Of a DNA stretch of 64,000 bases, positions 46,233 through 58,534 are shown in pieces. Under the pieces are notes generated by a model. The model worked only from the letters and a program-made list of their open reading frames with translations. It searched no databases and had not been told where the DNA came from. The stretch's first letter is position 1. Every line of letters starts with the position of its first letter. The stretch covers positions 124,001-188,000 of the forward strand of contig NZ_BJNV01000006.1 of NCBI RefSeq assembly GCF_006539865.1, written 5' to 3'. A program made the position numbers and the translations under genes. This DNA comes from Zoogloea ramigera (GTDB taxonomy: Bacteria > Pseudomonadota > Gammaproteobacteria > Burkholderiales > Rhodocyclaceae).

Positions 46233-46246
46233 GGCGGAGGATGACG

Positions 46247-46540
46247 ATGGATGCCACAAGACTGGACGAACTCCAGCGGGCCGAGGCCCTGGCTGGGCTG
46301 CCCGGCTGGGCGCCGGTGCCGGGGCGGGATGCGATCGGCAAGGTCTTCCGCTTCGCCGATTTCAACGCCGCCTTCGGCTGGATGAGCCGGGTCGCGCTGA
46401 TGGCAGAGCGGCTGGACCATCACCCGGAGTGGCGCAATGTTTACAACCGGGTCGAGGTGGTGCTCACCACCCACGACGCGGGGGGTGTCACCGGGCGCGA
46501 CATCGTGCTGGCTCGTTTCATGGATGCCGCGGCGGGCTGA
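46247..46540 (+). CDS. phhB: Pterin-4a-carbinolamine dehydratase
   Basis: A 97-residue enzyme that dehydrates 4a-hydroxytetrahydropterin, recycling the cofactor of phenylalanine hydroxylase. The active-site motif [14 protein letters not shown] and the segment [12 protein letters not shown] are present. The ATG at 46247 lies 6 bases after GGCGGAGG; another ATG at 46241 directly abuts that site and is less likely. No phenylalanine hydroxylase gene is in the window. It follows the DUF748 stop by 14 bases. Confidence 0.93.
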   Translation: MDATRLDELQRAEALAGLPGWAPVPGRDAIGKVFRFADFNAAFGWMSRVALMAERLDHHPEWRNVYNRVEVVLTTHDAGGVTGRDIVLARFMDAAAG

Positions 46541-46701
46541 GCGGCCTGAGCTGCTTTACGCCGCACTGCGCCATGCGCACGTCGGGCGACGGTGCTAAGC
46601 TTTGCCGAACCGGCCCTGGCTGCCGGCAACAGACCCGCCACTGCGTCCGGTTTCGCCGGAACGACAAAAATCGGCGGGCTGCCCGAGGGAGAATACAGCT
46701 G

Positions 46702-47649
46702 ATGCATCTGACCTTTGACTGGCATGGGGCCTTGCGCCGCGCGCGCCACGGGGTGAAGGAGTCCGCCGACGCGTCCGTCGTGCCGCGGCTCGCCTGGAAG
46801 CGCTTTCCCTATGGCGACCGGGTTTATCGCTATGGCGGCACCGCCTTGCTCACCAACTGGTGCCGTCTTCACCGGGCGGATCGGGAGCCCTACCCGACCG
46901 TCGATAACCTCCTCGAGCTGCTGCGGGCCAACCCCGCCCTCGAGCCCCATGCCGATGACCCACGGGCGCTCGTCCCGATGGTCGAGGAGGCGTGGCGGAG
47001 TTTTCATGCCGGCGATTTCGCCGATGCCGTGGAGCGCGGGCTGCTGGCCGGGCCGGTGGGTTTCGTGGTGGCCACGCGGGCGGCCACCGTCTATGCCGCG
47101 CACCTTGAGGAAGACCCGGTACGGCGGCTGTCGATCCTGCGCGAGGCGGTGGAGTCGGCGGCGGCGCTGCTCCGGCTGGCGCCGAACTGGGCCAACGCCT
47201 GGTACGCCCATGGCGCCGCGCTGGTGCGCTACAGCCAGCATCTGTCGGTGGTGAAGGCGCTCTCCCAGGGGCTCGGCAGCAAGGTGCGCGACAGCCTGCA
47301 CCGGGCGCTGCAGCTCGAGCCCGGGCACGCGGGGGCCCACGTGGTGCTGGGGGTCTATAACGCCGAAGTGATCGACAAGGTCGGCGGCGTGGTGGGGGCA
47401 CTGACCTACGGCGTGCGCAAGGAGGCGGTCGTCGACCACTTCGAGGCGGCGCGGGCCCTGCATCCCCAGTCATCGGTGGTCCTGGCCGAACATGCCCGCG
47501 CGGCGCTGATGGTTCTGGGCGGCGCCCAGTCGGGCCACGCCCATGCCCTGTGCGCCGAGGCGGCGGCCAGCCAGCCGGTGGACGCCCTGGAGCGCCTGCA
47601 TATGGAGTGGGCGCTGGGCGAGCTCGAGGCGGGCCCCGAGTATCCCTGA
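46702..47649 (+). CDS. TPR-like helical repeat protein of unknown function
   Basis: A 315-residue soluble protein with no signal peptide. Residues about 150-310 show TPR-like helical pairs (REAVESAAALLRLAPNWANA, LHRALQLEPGHAGAHVVLG, FEAARALHPQSSVVLAEHAR). The N-terminal part, with AWKRFPYGDRVYRYGG, is not recognised. GAGGGAGA precedes the ATG. Stand-alone gene upstream of a repeat; no function is assigned. Confidence 0.7.
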   Translation: MHLTFDWHGALRRARHGVKESADASVVPRLAWKRFPYGDRVYRYGGTALLTNWCRLHRADREPYPTVDNLLELLRANPALEPHADDPRALVPMVEEAWRSFHAGDFADAVERGLLAGPVGFVVATRAATVYAAHLEEDPVRRLSILREAVESAAALLRLAPNWANAWYAHGAALVRYSQHLSVVKALSQGLGSKVRDSLHRALQLEPGHAGAHVVLGVYNAEVIDKVGGVVGALTYGVRKEAVVDHFEAARALHPQSSVVLAEHARAALMVLGGAQSGHAHALCAEAAASQPVDALERLHMEWALGELEAGPEYP

Positions 47650-47728
47650 GCGCCCAGGGCCGGGCTTCGCCCCGCCCGCCGTGGGGTTTCAAAGGAAACT
47701 TGGGGCGGCCCTGCGTTTCCTTGAGAAG
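47650..47728 (+). repeat. Dispersed intergenic repeat, family R1 copy B
   Basis: Begins directly after the stop of the TPR-like gene. It contains the hairpin GTTTC-AAAG-GAAAC and the shared end TTGGGGCGGCCCTGCGTTTC followed by CTTGAGAAG. It ends about 10 bases from the convergent smpB stop, so it may serve both 3' ends. Confidence 0.75.
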
Positions 47729-47738
47729 CGCCGGGGCT

Positions 47739-48185
47739 TCAGCCCTTGGCGCGGATCAGCCGGGCTTTCTCCCGATCCCAGTCGCGTTCCTTTTCGGTTT
47801 CGCGCTTGTCGAACTGCTTCTTGCCCTTGGCGAGGCCCACGCTGATCTTCACGCGGCCCTTGCTGTAATGGAGGTCGAGGGGAACCAGCGCGTAGCCGGC
47901 CCGCTCGACCTTGCCGATCAGCTTGGCGATCTCCTCGGCGTGCAGCAGCAGCTTGCGGGTGCGGGTCGGGTCGGGGGTGATGTGGGTCGAGGCGGACTCC
48001 AGCGGGGTGATGTGCATGCCGACGATGAAGATCTCGGCGCCGCGGATCACCACGTAGCTTTCCTTGATGTTGGCGCGCCCGGCCCGGATGGCCTTGACCT
48101 CCCATCCCTGCAGCACCAGGCCGGCTTCGTATTTGTCCTCGATGAAATAATCGTGGAAGGCCTTGCGGTTGTCGATGATGCTCAT
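47739..48185 (-). CDS. smpB: SsrA-binding protein SmpB
   Basis: A 148-residue partner of tmRNA in trans-translation, which frees stalled ribosomes. Typical features: [42 protein letters not shown] and the basic C-terminal tail [15 protein letters not shown]. The start [10 protein letters not shown] matches family starts; upstream in-frame sequence reaches into ratA. The ssrA gene is not in the window. Divergent from ratA. Confidence 0.96.
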   Translation of the reverse strand: MSIIDNRKAFHDYFIEDKYEAGLVLQGWEVKAIRAGRANIKESYVVIRGAEIFIVGMHITPLESASTHITPDPTRTRKLLLHAEEIAKLIGKVERAGYALVPLDLHYSKGRVKISVGLAKGKKQFDKRETEKERDWDREKARLIRAKG

Positions 48186-48208
48186 TGGCGTAGGCTCGTA
48201 GGGGCGCG

Positions 48209-48225
48209 TAAAATCGCTGATTTTA
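48209..48225. promoter_or_regulatory. Back-to-back -10 elements for smpB and ratA
   Basis: The perfect palindrome TAAAATC-GCT-GATTTTA places a TAAAAT -10-like hexamer on each strand, 24 bases before smpB and 28 before ratA. Confidence 0.55.
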
Positions 48226-48252
48226 ACAGCTCGGTAGCCCCGCCGCGTCCCG

Positions 48253-48693
48253 ATGGCAGCCGTCAAGAAAATCGTACTGATCGAATTCACCCCGGCCCAG
48301 ATGTTCGATCTGGTCGACCGTTGCGAGGACTACCCGAAGTTTCTGCCGTGGTGCGGAGGCAGCGAGGTGCACTCCCGCGACGAGAAGATCACCCGGGCCA
48401 CCCTGCACATCAACTACCACGGGATCAAGTCCCACTTCAGCACCGAGAACGAAAAGCACTATCCGTCGCACATGCTGATCCGCCTGACCGACGGGCCCTT
48501 CACGCACCTGGACGGCTCCTGGAACTTCATTCCGCTGGGCGATGCGGCCTGCAAGGTGGAGTTCAATCTCCACTACGAATTCTCCAGCCGCCTCATCGAG
48601 AAGGCGGTGGGGCCGGTGTTCAACCATATCGCCAACACCTTCGTCGATTCCTTCGTCAAGCGTGCCGGCCAGGTTTATGGCGGGAAGGCCTGA
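48253..48693 (+). CDS. ratA: RatA-type START/COQ10 domain protein
   Basis: A 146-residue single-domain protein of the polyketide-cyclase/START (COQ10) family. Opening [21 protein letters not shown] and [13 protein letters not shown] are typical of RatA, with WNFIPLG and VKRAGQVYG near the end. E. coli RatA was described as a toxin blocking 70S ribosome formation, while relatives serve ubiquinone function. It is followed by ratB after one base. Confidence 0.93.
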   Translation: MAAVKKIVLIEFTPAQMFDLVDRCEDYPKFLPWCGGSEVHSRDEKITRATLHINYHGIKSHFSTENEKHYPSHMLIRLTDGPFTHLDGSWNFIPLGDAACKVEFNLHYEFSSRLIEKAVGPVFNHIANTFVDSFVKRAGQVYGGKA

Positions 48694-48694
48694 A

Positions 48695-49024
48695 ATGCCC
48701 GATTCGATCAACGTCGAAGTCTGTTACGCCCTGTGCGAGCGCCAGGAGATCGTCCGTCTCAAGCTGCCCGCCGGCAGCACCGTGCAGCGGGCCATCGAGG
48801 CGTCCGGCCTGTTGCAGAAGCACCCCGAGATCGACATCGCCAAAACTAACAAGCTGGGCGTCTTCGCCAAGCTGGTCAAGGGCGACACGGTGCTGCGCGA
48901 CCGCGACCGGGTCGAGATCTACCGCCCGCTGATCGCCGACCCTAAGGACGTGCGCCGCAAGCGCGCCGAGGAGGGCAAGGTCATGAAGAAGGGTGGCGGG
49001 CCGGCCGAGGAGACCGCCGGCTGA
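48695..49024 (+). CDS. ratB: RatB / RnfH family ubiquitin-like protein
   Basis: A 109-residue small beta-grasp protein of the RnfH/RatB family: [29 protein letters not shown] and [22 protein letters not shown]. The basic C-terminus is typical. Role uncertain: described as antitoxin-like partner of RatA or as an accessory to Rnf. Here no rnf genes are nearby, and the ratA link is conserved. Confidence 0.93.
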   Translation: MPDSINVEVCYALCERQEIVRLKLPAGSTVQRAIEASGLLQKHPEIDIAKTNKLGVFAKLVKGDTVLRDRDRVEIYRPLIADPKDVRRKRAEEGKVMKKGGGPAEETAG

Positions 49025-49078
49025 TTGCCGGGCGGGGCTTCGACCAGCGCGCCCCCGGCAGGGCGCAATCAAATCTGA

Positions 49079-51139
<2,061 letters not shown>

Positions 51140-51160
51140 CCCTCGTCCATCCGGTAGCGC

Positions 51161-51196
51161 AACTGAAGGCAGCCTGCGGGTTGCCTTCAGTTCGTT
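51161..51196 (+). terminator. Terminator after guaB
   Basis: Perfect 11-base stem AACTGAAGGCA/TGCCTTCAGTT with a 10-base loop, followed by CGTTT. It lies 21 bases after the guaB stop. Confidence 0.8.
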
Positions 51197-51293
51197 TACC
51201 GCCACGGGCGGGCCACGGCACTTGCCGCGTTGCTGCCACGCCGGGCGATAATCGGGGTCCGACTGCGCCACCGGGCCCGGCCCGAATCTCCTG

Positions 51294-52007
51294 ATGACAA
51301 TGAACCCTGGTCGAAGTGATACCCCGCCCGCTGCCGCGCCGGTGGTTGAAGTCAGCCGCCTGTGCCGCAGCGTGACTGCCGACGGTGGGCCGCTGCTGCA
51401 CATCCTCGAAGACGTCTCGTTTGCGATCGCGCCCGGCGAGGCGGTGGCGATCGTCGGGGCGTCCGGCTCCGGCAAGTCGACGCTGCTCGGCCTGCTGGCC
51501 GGGCTGGATTCGCCGAGCAGCGGCACGGTGAGGATCCGCGGGCAGGACCTGTTCGCCCTCGACGAGGACGGCCGCGCGGCGCTGCGGGGGGCCTGCGTGG
51601 GCTTCGTGTTCCAGTCGTTCCAGCTGCTGCCGGCGCTGACGGCCCTTGAGAACGTGATGCTGCCCCTCGAGCTCGCCGGCCGTGGCGATGCGCGCCGGGA
51701 GGCCGAGGCCTGGCTCGGACGGGTTGGCCTGGCCGGGCGGCTCGGGCACTACCCACGCCAGCTGTCGGGGGGCGAGCAGCAGCGGGTGGCGGTGGCGCGG
51801 GCCTTCGCACCGCGGCCGGCGCTGGTGCTGGCCGACGAGCCGACCGGCAACCTCGACGTGGCTACCGGCGAGGCGGTGATCGAGCTGATGTTCTCGCTGA
51901 ACGCCGAATCGGGCACGACCCTGGTGCTGGTCACCCACGACCACGCGCTGGCGGCCCGCTGTGGCCGTAGCCTGCGGCTCGCTTCGGGGCGCCTGGTGGA
52001 AGGCTGA
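51294..52007 (+). CDS. LolD/YbbA/MacB-type ABC transporter ATPase, without adjacent permease
   Basis: A 237-residue ATPase with Walker A GASGSGKS near 55, Q-loop FVFQSFQLLPALTALENV, signature LSGGEQQRVAVARAF, Walker B LVLADEPTGNLD and the switch THDH. The block after Walker B is typical of the MacB/LolD/YbbA group, which works with FtsX-like permeases. No permease is next to it: a terminator and the convergent secF gene follow. It either pairs with a distant permease or is left over from a larger cluster. Confidence 0.9.
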   Translation: MTMNPGRSDTPPAAAPVVEVSRLCRSVTADGGPLLHILEDVSFAIAPGEAVAIVGASGSGKSTLLGLLAGLDSPSSGTVRIRGQDLFALDEDGRAALRGACVGFVFQSFQLLPALTALENVMLPLELAGRGDARREAEAWLGRVGLAGRLGHYPRQLSGGEQQRVAVARAFAPRPALVLADEPTGNLDVATGEAVIELMFSLNAESGTTLVLVTHDHALAARCGRSLRLASGRLVEG

Positions 52008-52028
52008 ACACCTGGCGCCCGCAATGAA

Positions 52029-52054
52029 AAAGGGCTGCCCGCGGGCAGCCCTTT
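52029..52054. terminator. Bidirectional terminator between ABC ATPase and secF
   Basis: A perfect 12-base palindrome arm AAAGGGCTGCCC/GGGCAGCCCTTT with a GC spacer; A-rich before and T-rich after, so it can end transcripts from both strands. Confidence 0.88.
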
Positions 52055-52075
52055 GTGCAATCGGCCGCGGCCTCG

Positions 52076-53008
52076 TCAGACGACGGCTTCCTGCTTTTCC
52101 TTCTTGGGCTGGATGAACTGCTCGCGGGACACGCCGAGCCACATCACCAGCGGGCTGGCCACCAGCACCGACGAGTAGATGCCGAAGCAGATGCCGATGG
52201 TCAGCGCCAGCGCGAAGTAGTACAGCGTCTCGCCGCCGAACAGCAGCATCGACAGCACCATGATCTGGGTCGAGCCGTGGGTGATGATGGTGCGGCTGAT
52301 GGTGCTGGTGATGGCGTGGTCGAGCACCTGCGGGGTGGTGAGGCCGCGCTTCTTCTTGAAGGTTTCGCGCACCCGGTCGAAGACCACTACCGATTCGTTC
52401 ACCGAGTAGCCCAGCACCGCCAGCGTGGCGGCCAGCACCGGCAGCGAGAACTCCCACTGGAACAGCGCGAAGAAGCCCAGGATGATGATCACGTCGTGGA
52501 GGTTGGCGATGATCGCCGACACCGCAAAGCGCCACTCGAAGCGCATCGCCAGATACACCACGATGCCGCCGATCACCAGCAGCAGCGCCATCGCGCCGTC
52601 GGAGGCGAGCTCCTTGCCGACCTGCGGGCCGACGAACTCGACCCGGCGCAGCTCGGGTTTGCCGCCCTCGAGGGCGCTGAGGCTGGCCATCACCTTCTCG
52701 CTGACCTTGCCGGTCTCCATGCCTTCCCGGTTGGGCAGGCGGATCAGCACGTCGCGGGAGCTGCCGAAGTTCTGCACCTGGGCGTCTTGGTAGCCTTCCT
52801 TGGCGAGGGCGTCGCGCAGTTTTTCAAGGGCAGGGGCTTCGGCGTAGCTGACCTCCATCAGCGTGCCACCGGTGAACTCGACGCTGAAATGCAGCCCCTT
52901 GGTGGCCAGGAAGAAGACCGCGAGCAGGAAGGTGACCAACGAAATCACGTTGAACACCAGCGCGTGCTTCATGAAGGGGATGTCTTTGTGGATCCGGAAG
53001 AATTCCAT
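52076..53008 (-). CDS. secF: Protein translocase subunit SecF
   Basis: A 310-residue inner-membrane protein that, with SecD, uses the proton gradient to assist Sec export. It has a first helix (ALVFNVISLVTFLLAVFF), the FSVEFTGGTLMEV periplasmic start and five C-terminal helices containing VNESVVVFDRVRE and THGSTQIMVLSML. The ATG at 53008 follows the secD stop by 35 bases. Confidence 0.96.
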   Translation of the reverse strand: MEFFRIHKDIPFMKHALVFNVISLVTFLLAVFFLATKGLHFSVEFTGGTLMEVSYAEAPALEKLRDALAKEGYQDAQVQNFGSSRDVLIRLPNREGMETGKVSEKVMASLSALEGGKPELRRVEFVGPQVGKELASDGAMALLLVIGGIVVYLAMRFEWRFAVSAIIANLHDVIIILGFFALFQWEFSLPVLAATLAVLGYSVNESVVVFDRVRETFKKKRGLTTPQVLDHAITSTISRTIITHGSTQIMVLSMLLFGGETLYYFALALTIGICFGIYSSVLVASPLVMWLGVSREQFIQPKKEKQEAVV

Positions 53009-53043
53009 GATGAATGTCCGTTGTGTGCTGTTGCTGCCGCGCC

Positions 53044-54903
53044 TCAGAGGCCCGGCTTCCAGACCTGGCCGATGGCCAGCTTCTCGAGCTTGCGCTTCTT
53101 GCCGTAGATCAGGTTGACCAGGCCGCGGGAGACCAGGATCGCGCTGAACATCGAGGTGAGGATGCCGAGGCAGTGCACCACCGCGAAGCCGCGCACCGGG
53201 CCGGAGCCGAAGACGAGCAGGGCGATGCCGGCGATCAGCGTGGTGACGTTGGAGTCGAGGATGGTGTCGAAGGCTCGGTCGTAGCCGGTGGCGATGGCGG
53301 CCTGCGGGCTGGAGCCGTTGCGCAGCTCTTCGCGGATGCGCTCGTTGATCAGCACGTTGGCGTCGATGGCCATGCCGAGGGTGAGCGCGATGGCCGCGAT
53401 GCCCGGCAGCGTGAGGGTCGCCTGCAGCAGCGACAGCAGGGCTACCAGCAGCAGCAGGTTGGAGGCCAGCGCGATCACCGACACCAGGCCGAACAGCATG
53501 TAATAGGCGCACATGAAGATGGCGATGGCGATGAAGCCCCACATCGTCGAATGGAAGCCCTTGGTGATGTTCTCGGCGCCGAGGCTGGGGCCGATGGTGC
53601 GCTCCTCGATGATCTCCATCGGAGCCGCCAGCGAGCCGGCGCGCAGCAGCAGCGCGGTGTCGGTGGCTTCTTCGGAGCTCATGCGGCCCGAGATCTGCAC
53701 ACGGCCGCCGCCGATCTCGCTGCGGATCACCGGCGCGGTGACGACCTCGCCCTTGCCCTTCTCGATCAGCAGGATGGCCATCCGCTTGTTGATGTTCTCG
53801 CGGGTGATGTCCTTGAAGATGCGGGCGCCGGCGGCGTCGAGGGTGAGGTGGACAGCCGGCTCGTGGTTCTGGCCGTCGAAGCCCGGCTGGGCGTCGGTGA
53901 GGCGCTCGCCGGTCAGGACGACCTGCTTCTTGACCAGCAGCGGGTTGCCGCCGCGCTCGGAATAAAGCTCGGTGCCCGGCGGGATGTTGCCCTGCAGCGC
54001 ACTTTCGAGGCTGCCCGGGCTGTCGTCCACCAGGCGGATCTCGAGGGTCGCGGTGCGGCCGAGGATGTCTTTTGCCTTGGCCACGTCCTGCACGCCCGGC
54101 AGCTGCACCACGATACGGTCGAGGCCTTGTTGCTGAATCACCGGCTCGGCCACGCCGAGTTCGTTGATCCGGTTGTGCAGGGTGCCGATGTTCTGGCGGA
54201 GCGCGAACTCCTGGATGGTCTTCTGGGCCAGCGGCGTGAGGGTGGCGGTGAGCTTGAAGTCGGCGCCGTCCTGGCCCTCGACGAGCTGCAGGTCGTTGTT
54301 GACGGCGCCGATCACGCTCCGGGCGCGGGCCTGGGTTTCGGCGTCGCGGAACTTGACGACCACGCTGGCGCCTTCACGACTGATGCCGGCGTGGCGCACG
54401 TTCTTGTCGCGCAGCAGGGTGCGCAGGTCGCCGGTGGTGGCGTCGAGGCGCTTGGTGACGGCGCCCTTCATGTCCACCTGGAGCAGGAAGTGCACGCCGC
54501 CGCGCAGGTCGAGGCCCAGGTACATGGGCAGCGCGTGGATGTTGGTGAGCCACTGGGGGCTGGCGGACAGCAGGTTGAGGGCCACCACGTAGGACGGGTC
54601 GGCGGCGTCGGGGTTGAAGGCCTTCTCGATGGCGTCCTTGGCCTTCAGCTGGGTGTCGGTGTCGCGGAAGCGGGCACGCACGCTGGTGAGGTCGGCGAAC
54701 AGGCCGTCGTGCTGGATGCCGGCCGCCGCGAGGCTTTCCTCGACCCGCTTGATGGCCGTGGTGGCGTCGAGCTTGAGCGTGGCCTTGCCGCTCGAGACCT
54801 GGACGGCGGGCACCTCCCCGTAGAAATTCGGCAGGGTGTAGATGAGGCCCCACAGCAGCACGAGGCCGATGAGGAGGTTTTTCCAGAGAGGGTAGCGGTT
54901 CAT
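53044..54903 (-). CDS. secD: Protein translocase subunit SecD
   Basis: A 619-residue inner-membrane protein. It has the N-terminal helix (LLIGLVLLWGLIYTLP), LGLDLRGGVHFLLQVD (the D1 motif), the large P1 periplasmic domain and a C-terminal six-helix bundle with GMAIDANVLINERIREEL. Partner of SecF and YajC. It lies 82 bases after yajC. Confidence 0.97.
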   Translation of the reverse strand: MNRYPLWKNLLIGLVLLWGLIYTLPNFYGEVPAVQVSSGKATLKLDATTAIKRVEESLAAAGIQHDGLFADLTSVRARFRDTDTQLKAKDAIEKAFNPDAADPSYVVALNLLSASPQWLTNIHALPMYLGLDLRGGVHFLLQVDMKGAVTKRLDATTGDLRTLLRDKNVRHAGISREGASVVVKFRDAETQARARSVIGAVNNDLQLVEGQDGADFKLTATLTPLAQKTIQEFALRQNIGTLHNRINELGVAEPVIQQQGLDRIVVQLPGVQDVAKAKDILGRTATLEIRLVDDSPGSLESALQGNIPPGTELYSERGGNPLLVKKQVVLTGERLTDAQPGFDGQNHEPAVHLTLDAAGARIFKDITRENINKRMAILLIEKGKGEVVTAPVIRSEIGGGRVQISGRMSSEEATDTALLLRAGSLAAPMEIIEERTIGPSLGAENITKGFHSTMWGFIAIAIFMCAYYMLFGLVSVIALASNLLLLVALLSLLQATLTLPGIAAIALTLGMAIDANVLINERIREELRNGSSPQAAIATGYDRAFDTILDSNVTTLIAGIALLVFGSGPVRGFAVVHCLGILTSMFSAILVSRGLVNLIYGKKRKLEKLAIGQVWKPGL

Positions 54904-54985
54904 GGTCGGGCGGAAAGGAAGGGATGCGGCGTGGATGCTGCGCGGCCCGGCGGGCGCAGAGCAGATGCTCGGCCCGCCCCGGCGC

Positions 54986-55318
54986 TCAGATCGACTTGAT
55001 GGTGCCCTTCGGCAGCACGGCGCCGATGGCTTGTTTCTGGACGATGATCTGGGTGTTGGTGGCGACTTCGACGGTGACGTAGGCGTCGCTGATCGACACG
55101 ACCTTGCCGACGATGCCGCCCTGGGTCAGCACTTCATCGTTCTTCTGCAGGCCTTCGAGCAGGGCCTTGTGTTCCTTGGCGCGCTTCATCTGCGGGCGGA
55201 TCATCAGGAACCACAGCACGACGAACATGAAGATCAGCGGCAGGATGCCGGTGATGCTCGACAGCGGATCCTGCGCGGCAGCGGGTGCAGCCTGGGCAAA
55301 GGCGTTGGAAATCAACAC
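54986..55318 (-). CDS. yajC: Sec translocon accessory protein YajC
   Basis: A 110-residue membrane protein with one helix (LPLIFMFVVLWFLMI), then RPQMKRAKEHKALLEGLQKNDEV-type sequence and the conserved GGIVGKV. The GTG at 55318 is the likely start, 6 bases after AGGAG; an ATG two bases upstream is in another frame and stops at once. tgt and queA, which often precede yajC, are not here. Confidence 0.93.
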   Translation of the reverse strand: MLISNAFAQAAPAAAQDPLSSITGILPLIFMFVVLWFLMIRPQMKRAKEHKALLEGLQKNDEVLTQGGIVGKVVSISDAYVTVEVATNTQIIVQKQAIGAVLPKGTIKSI

Positions 55319-55350
55319 ATTGAACTCCTGAAGGGAGATTAAAACCCGGC

Positions 55351-55356
55351 ATTATA
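55351..55356 (-). promoter_or_regulatory. Extended -10 element upstream of yajC-secDF
   Basis: On the minus strand the sequence reads TGCTATAAT, an extended -10, about 33 bases before the yajC start. No consensus -35 is seen, as is common with extended -10 promoters. Confidence 0.6.
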
Positions 55357-55449
55357 GCAGCACCCGGGGAAGGCCTTTCGCGCACGGCGGAAGCACCGCC
55401 CGGCGCGGGGACATCGGCCCGTGCCGGACTGTGCGACCGGCGGCGAGCC

Positions 55450-55484
55450 AAAAAAAAGCGGCGTCTGCCGTGAGGCAGACGCCG
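55450..55484 (-). terminator. Rho-independent terminator of the small unknown gene
   Basis: Perfect 11-base stem CGGCGTCTGCC/GGCAGACGCCG with a 4-base loop, followed on the minus strand by CTTTTTTTT. It lies about 80 bases after the stop of the gene at 55562. Confidence 0.93.
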
Positions 55485-55561
55485 TCAAATCTCCACGAGG
55501 GAGAGGAGGGAGAAAAACACGGTTGGGCCGGTCGGAGGACCGGCGGGCGGCCTGAAGTGGC

Positions 55562-55888
55562 TCAGGCGGCCTTGTTCATCTGATTGCAGAAACGCTGCCA
55601 GTTGGCAGACATCGCGGTGACCATCTGCTCGGCGGCGAGCAGGGGCAGCAGGCCCAGACGGCTCTGGCAGCGCACCAGCGATTCGATCTGCGGCGCACAC
55701 AGGGTGTTGCGCTCGGCGTCGAGGAGTTCGCGGAAGCGGGTTTCGGCGGCGTCCCAGAACTCGGACGTGCCTACCCAGCCGGTGTCGGCAGTGGCTTCGC
55801 GGATGGCCTTGTTCCACAGCGCTTCGGCGCGCTCCAGCGACACGCCGGCCTTGCGGGCCTGCCACGGTAGAAGTTTGGGCGTTTTCAT
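55562..55888 (-). CDS. Small helical protein of unknown function
   Basis: A 108-residue soluble, mostly helical protein beginning MKTPKLLPWQARKAGVSLER, with three Trp in the first 45 residues and QNMNKAA-like tail QMNKAA. No domain is recognised; a phasin-like or regulatory role is only a guess. AGGAG precedes the ATG at good spacing, and a strong terminator follows, so the gene is real and probably well expressed. The AT-rich region upstream supplies its promoter. Confidence 0.75.
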   Translation of the reverse strand: MKTPKLLPWQARKAGVSLERAEALWNKAIREATADTGWVGTSEFWDAAETRFRELLDAERNTLCAPQIESLVRCQSRLGLLPLLAAEQMVTAMSANWQRFCNQMNKAA

Positions 55889-56260
55889 TCTGTTGCTCCT
55901 GTTGGTCGCATCATCCGATTCGGGTTCGTCGCGACGGCACGTTCGGCCGTTTTGGTGCGATGCAATATATGCATGAATTTTATTAACCCTATAAAACATC
56001 AGGTTAAGTTTGGCTTCCCGATCGTTTGTTGCATTGCACAATTCGATTCTAGGCAAGCGGATGAAGCTCCGCAAGCGCTCTTGCATTTTGTTTCAGGCAT
56101 TTCGTCACGAGGTGTTGGTTTGATGCTACGGCGTTCTGCCGTGCACACCCTTCTTTCAGGCCTTTGATCTGTTTTGGTGCGCATCGACAGGGGTGCTCGC
56201 TGTCGCCCCTGGCGGTACAATCCCGCACCGAGCTGTACATTTATCTACTTCGTCCGCCCC
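55889..56260. other. AT-rich intergenic region between unknown gene and uvrD
   Basis: About 370 bases, clearly richer in A+T than the surroundings. It holds a perfect palindrome ATGCA-ATATA-TGCAT at 55960-55974, probably at the promoter of the minus-strand gene, and TACAAT at 56216-56221 as a possible uvrD -10. No gene is seen; a small RNA cannot be excluded. Confidence 0.5.
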
Positions 56261-58486
<2,226 letters not shown>

Positions 58487-58534
58487 GCGGCCGCGTCGGC
58501 GGCCGATATCAACAACAAAATGGAGGAGACAACC

